Below the pieces are notes generated by a model. That model saw only the letters and a program-made list of their open reading frames with translations, made no database searches and was not told where the DNA came from. From Chloroflexota bacterium (GTDB lineage: Bacteria > Chloroflexota > UBA6077): DNA of 13,917 bases. A program made the position numbers and the translations under genes. Within the stretch, counting starts at the first letter, position 1; each line of letters begins with the position of its first letter. Positions 13,337-13,917 of this stretch are shown one piece after another. Where the stretch lies: contig JAJZQR010000131.1 of the NCBI GenBank assembly GCA_021806765.1, positions 1-13,917 of the forward strand. Reading direction: 5' to 3'.

Positions 13337-13917
13337 ATGATTGCCAACCCAAGGCGCCTTGCCGCGTCTCTCGTCTTTGTTGCGGCCGTCGGTTTCGGCA
13401 CGGTATCGTGCAGCTTCCTTAGCTCCCAGGCCGCGCAACTCACGGGCCAGCGGGCGGCTGCCACTCCTACATCCTCTTCCGTTGCCTCAGTTCAGGGGAC
13501 AGGGGGCCAGTCGACTTCGCCCGCGCCTCTCTCTCAACCTGCGGATTTCGCCTCAGCAGTGCAACGAGTGGCCGAGAAGGTGAAGCCTGCCGTAGTTCAG
13601 ATCACCTCGCAGCAACAGTCCCTCGGGGGCTTCGAGCAGGCGGTGCCCCAGACCGGCGTGGGCTCCGGCGTCATCTACGACTCCGCCGGTTACATCGTGA
13701 CCAATAACCACGTGGTGACGGGGGCCCAAACCCTGACGGTAGCTCTCACCGATGGGCGTTCCTTCGATGCCAGACTGGTGGGCGGGGATTCCCAGACCGA
13801 CCTGGCGGTGCTGAAGATCGACGGCAGCAATCTGCCGGTAGCCCAGTTGGGCGACTCCAGCCAGCTGGGTGTGGGTGACTGGGTAGTGGCGATCGGAAAC
13901 GCGCTGGCCCTGCCTGG
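13337..13917 (+). CDS. HtrA/DegP-type trypsin-like serine protease, 5' part (cut by window end)
   Basis: Degrades or refolds damaged proteins outside the membrane. The visible 193 codons give a short basic start, a hydrophobic export segment (about 8-25) ending in GTVSC, a Ser/Thr/Gln-rich linker (about 28-70), then the protease domain with GVGSGVIYDSAGYIVTNNHVV (catalytic H125) and QTDLAVLKID (catalytic D155). The Ser motif and any PDZ domain lie beyond the right edge. C25 could be a lipid-modified Cys, but Thr at -3 makes the lipobox poor, so an uncleaved anchor is equally possible. AAGGAG (13322-13327) lies 9 bases before the ATG. The frame is open to the edge. It is divergent from the response regulator; in the 110 bases between them I see no CTTAA repeats and no convincing -35/-10 pair. 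Confidence 0.92.
   Translation, partial: MIANPRRLAASLVFVAAVGFGTVSCSFLSSQAAQLTGQRAAATPTSSSVASVQGTGGQSTSPAPLSQPADFASAVQRVAEKVKPAVVQITSQQQSLGGFEQAVPQTGVGSGVIYDSAGYIVTNNHVVTGAQTLTVALTDGRSFDARLVGGDSQTDLAVLKIDGSNLPVAQLGDSSQLGVGDWVVAIGNALALP

Overview
The window is high-GC bacterial chromosome carrying ten complete protein genes, one gene cut by the right edge and one gene relic. Gene style (a Pro/Thr-rich tail on a class A PBP, a FtsH/S41 protease pair, a secreted TIM-barrel-like protein, no outer-membrane genes) most resembles Chloroflexota. That assignment is inferred from resemblance, not proven. No tRNA, rRNA, CRISPR array, transposase or phage gene was seen.

Left part (250-5750, minus strand): a run of four exported or membrane-anchored proteins, read from right to left. 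They are a bifunctional class A penicillin-binding protein (PBP1A type), a serine beta-lactamase/PBP-fold protein lacking the usual deacylating Glu region, a secreted uncharacterised protein with a TIM-barrel-like strand pattern, and a D-alanyl-D-alanine carboxypeptidase. The last two are tightly coupled: the ribosome site of the carboxypeptidase overlaps the preceding stop codon. Perfect hairpins sit in the two wider gaps. Together this looks like a peptidoglycan synthesis and trimming cluster. Left of it (1-249) lie palindromic G/C-rich repeats and no gene.

Middle (5751-9346): a divergent intergenic region carries four CTTAA-like elements at an exact 11-bp period, the spacing typical of OmpR/PhoB-family response-regulator sites. 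It precedes ftsH, which overlaps (ATGA) a PDZ-S41 protease. In that protease the catalytic Lys of the Ser-Lys dyad is replaced by Thr. A REP-like inverted repeat pair separates it from the convergent minus-strand genes.

Right part (9347-13917): on the minus strand, from right to left, an OmpR-family response regulator and histidine kinase (1-base overlap), a second set of 11-bp CTTAA repeats with a likely -10 box, a HEAT-repeat protein, a relic of an L,D-transpeptidase retaining only its SHGC active-site region, and a polytopic membrane protein resembling NicO/UreH metal transporters. Divergent from the regulator is the 5' part of an HtrA/DegP-type serine protease.

Read as a whole, the locus joins cell-wall enzymes with envelope quality control (FtsH, S41, HtrA) around one two-component system. 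The two matching repeat operators suggest, by inference, that this regulator controls ftsH and/or pbp1A and the HEAT gene.
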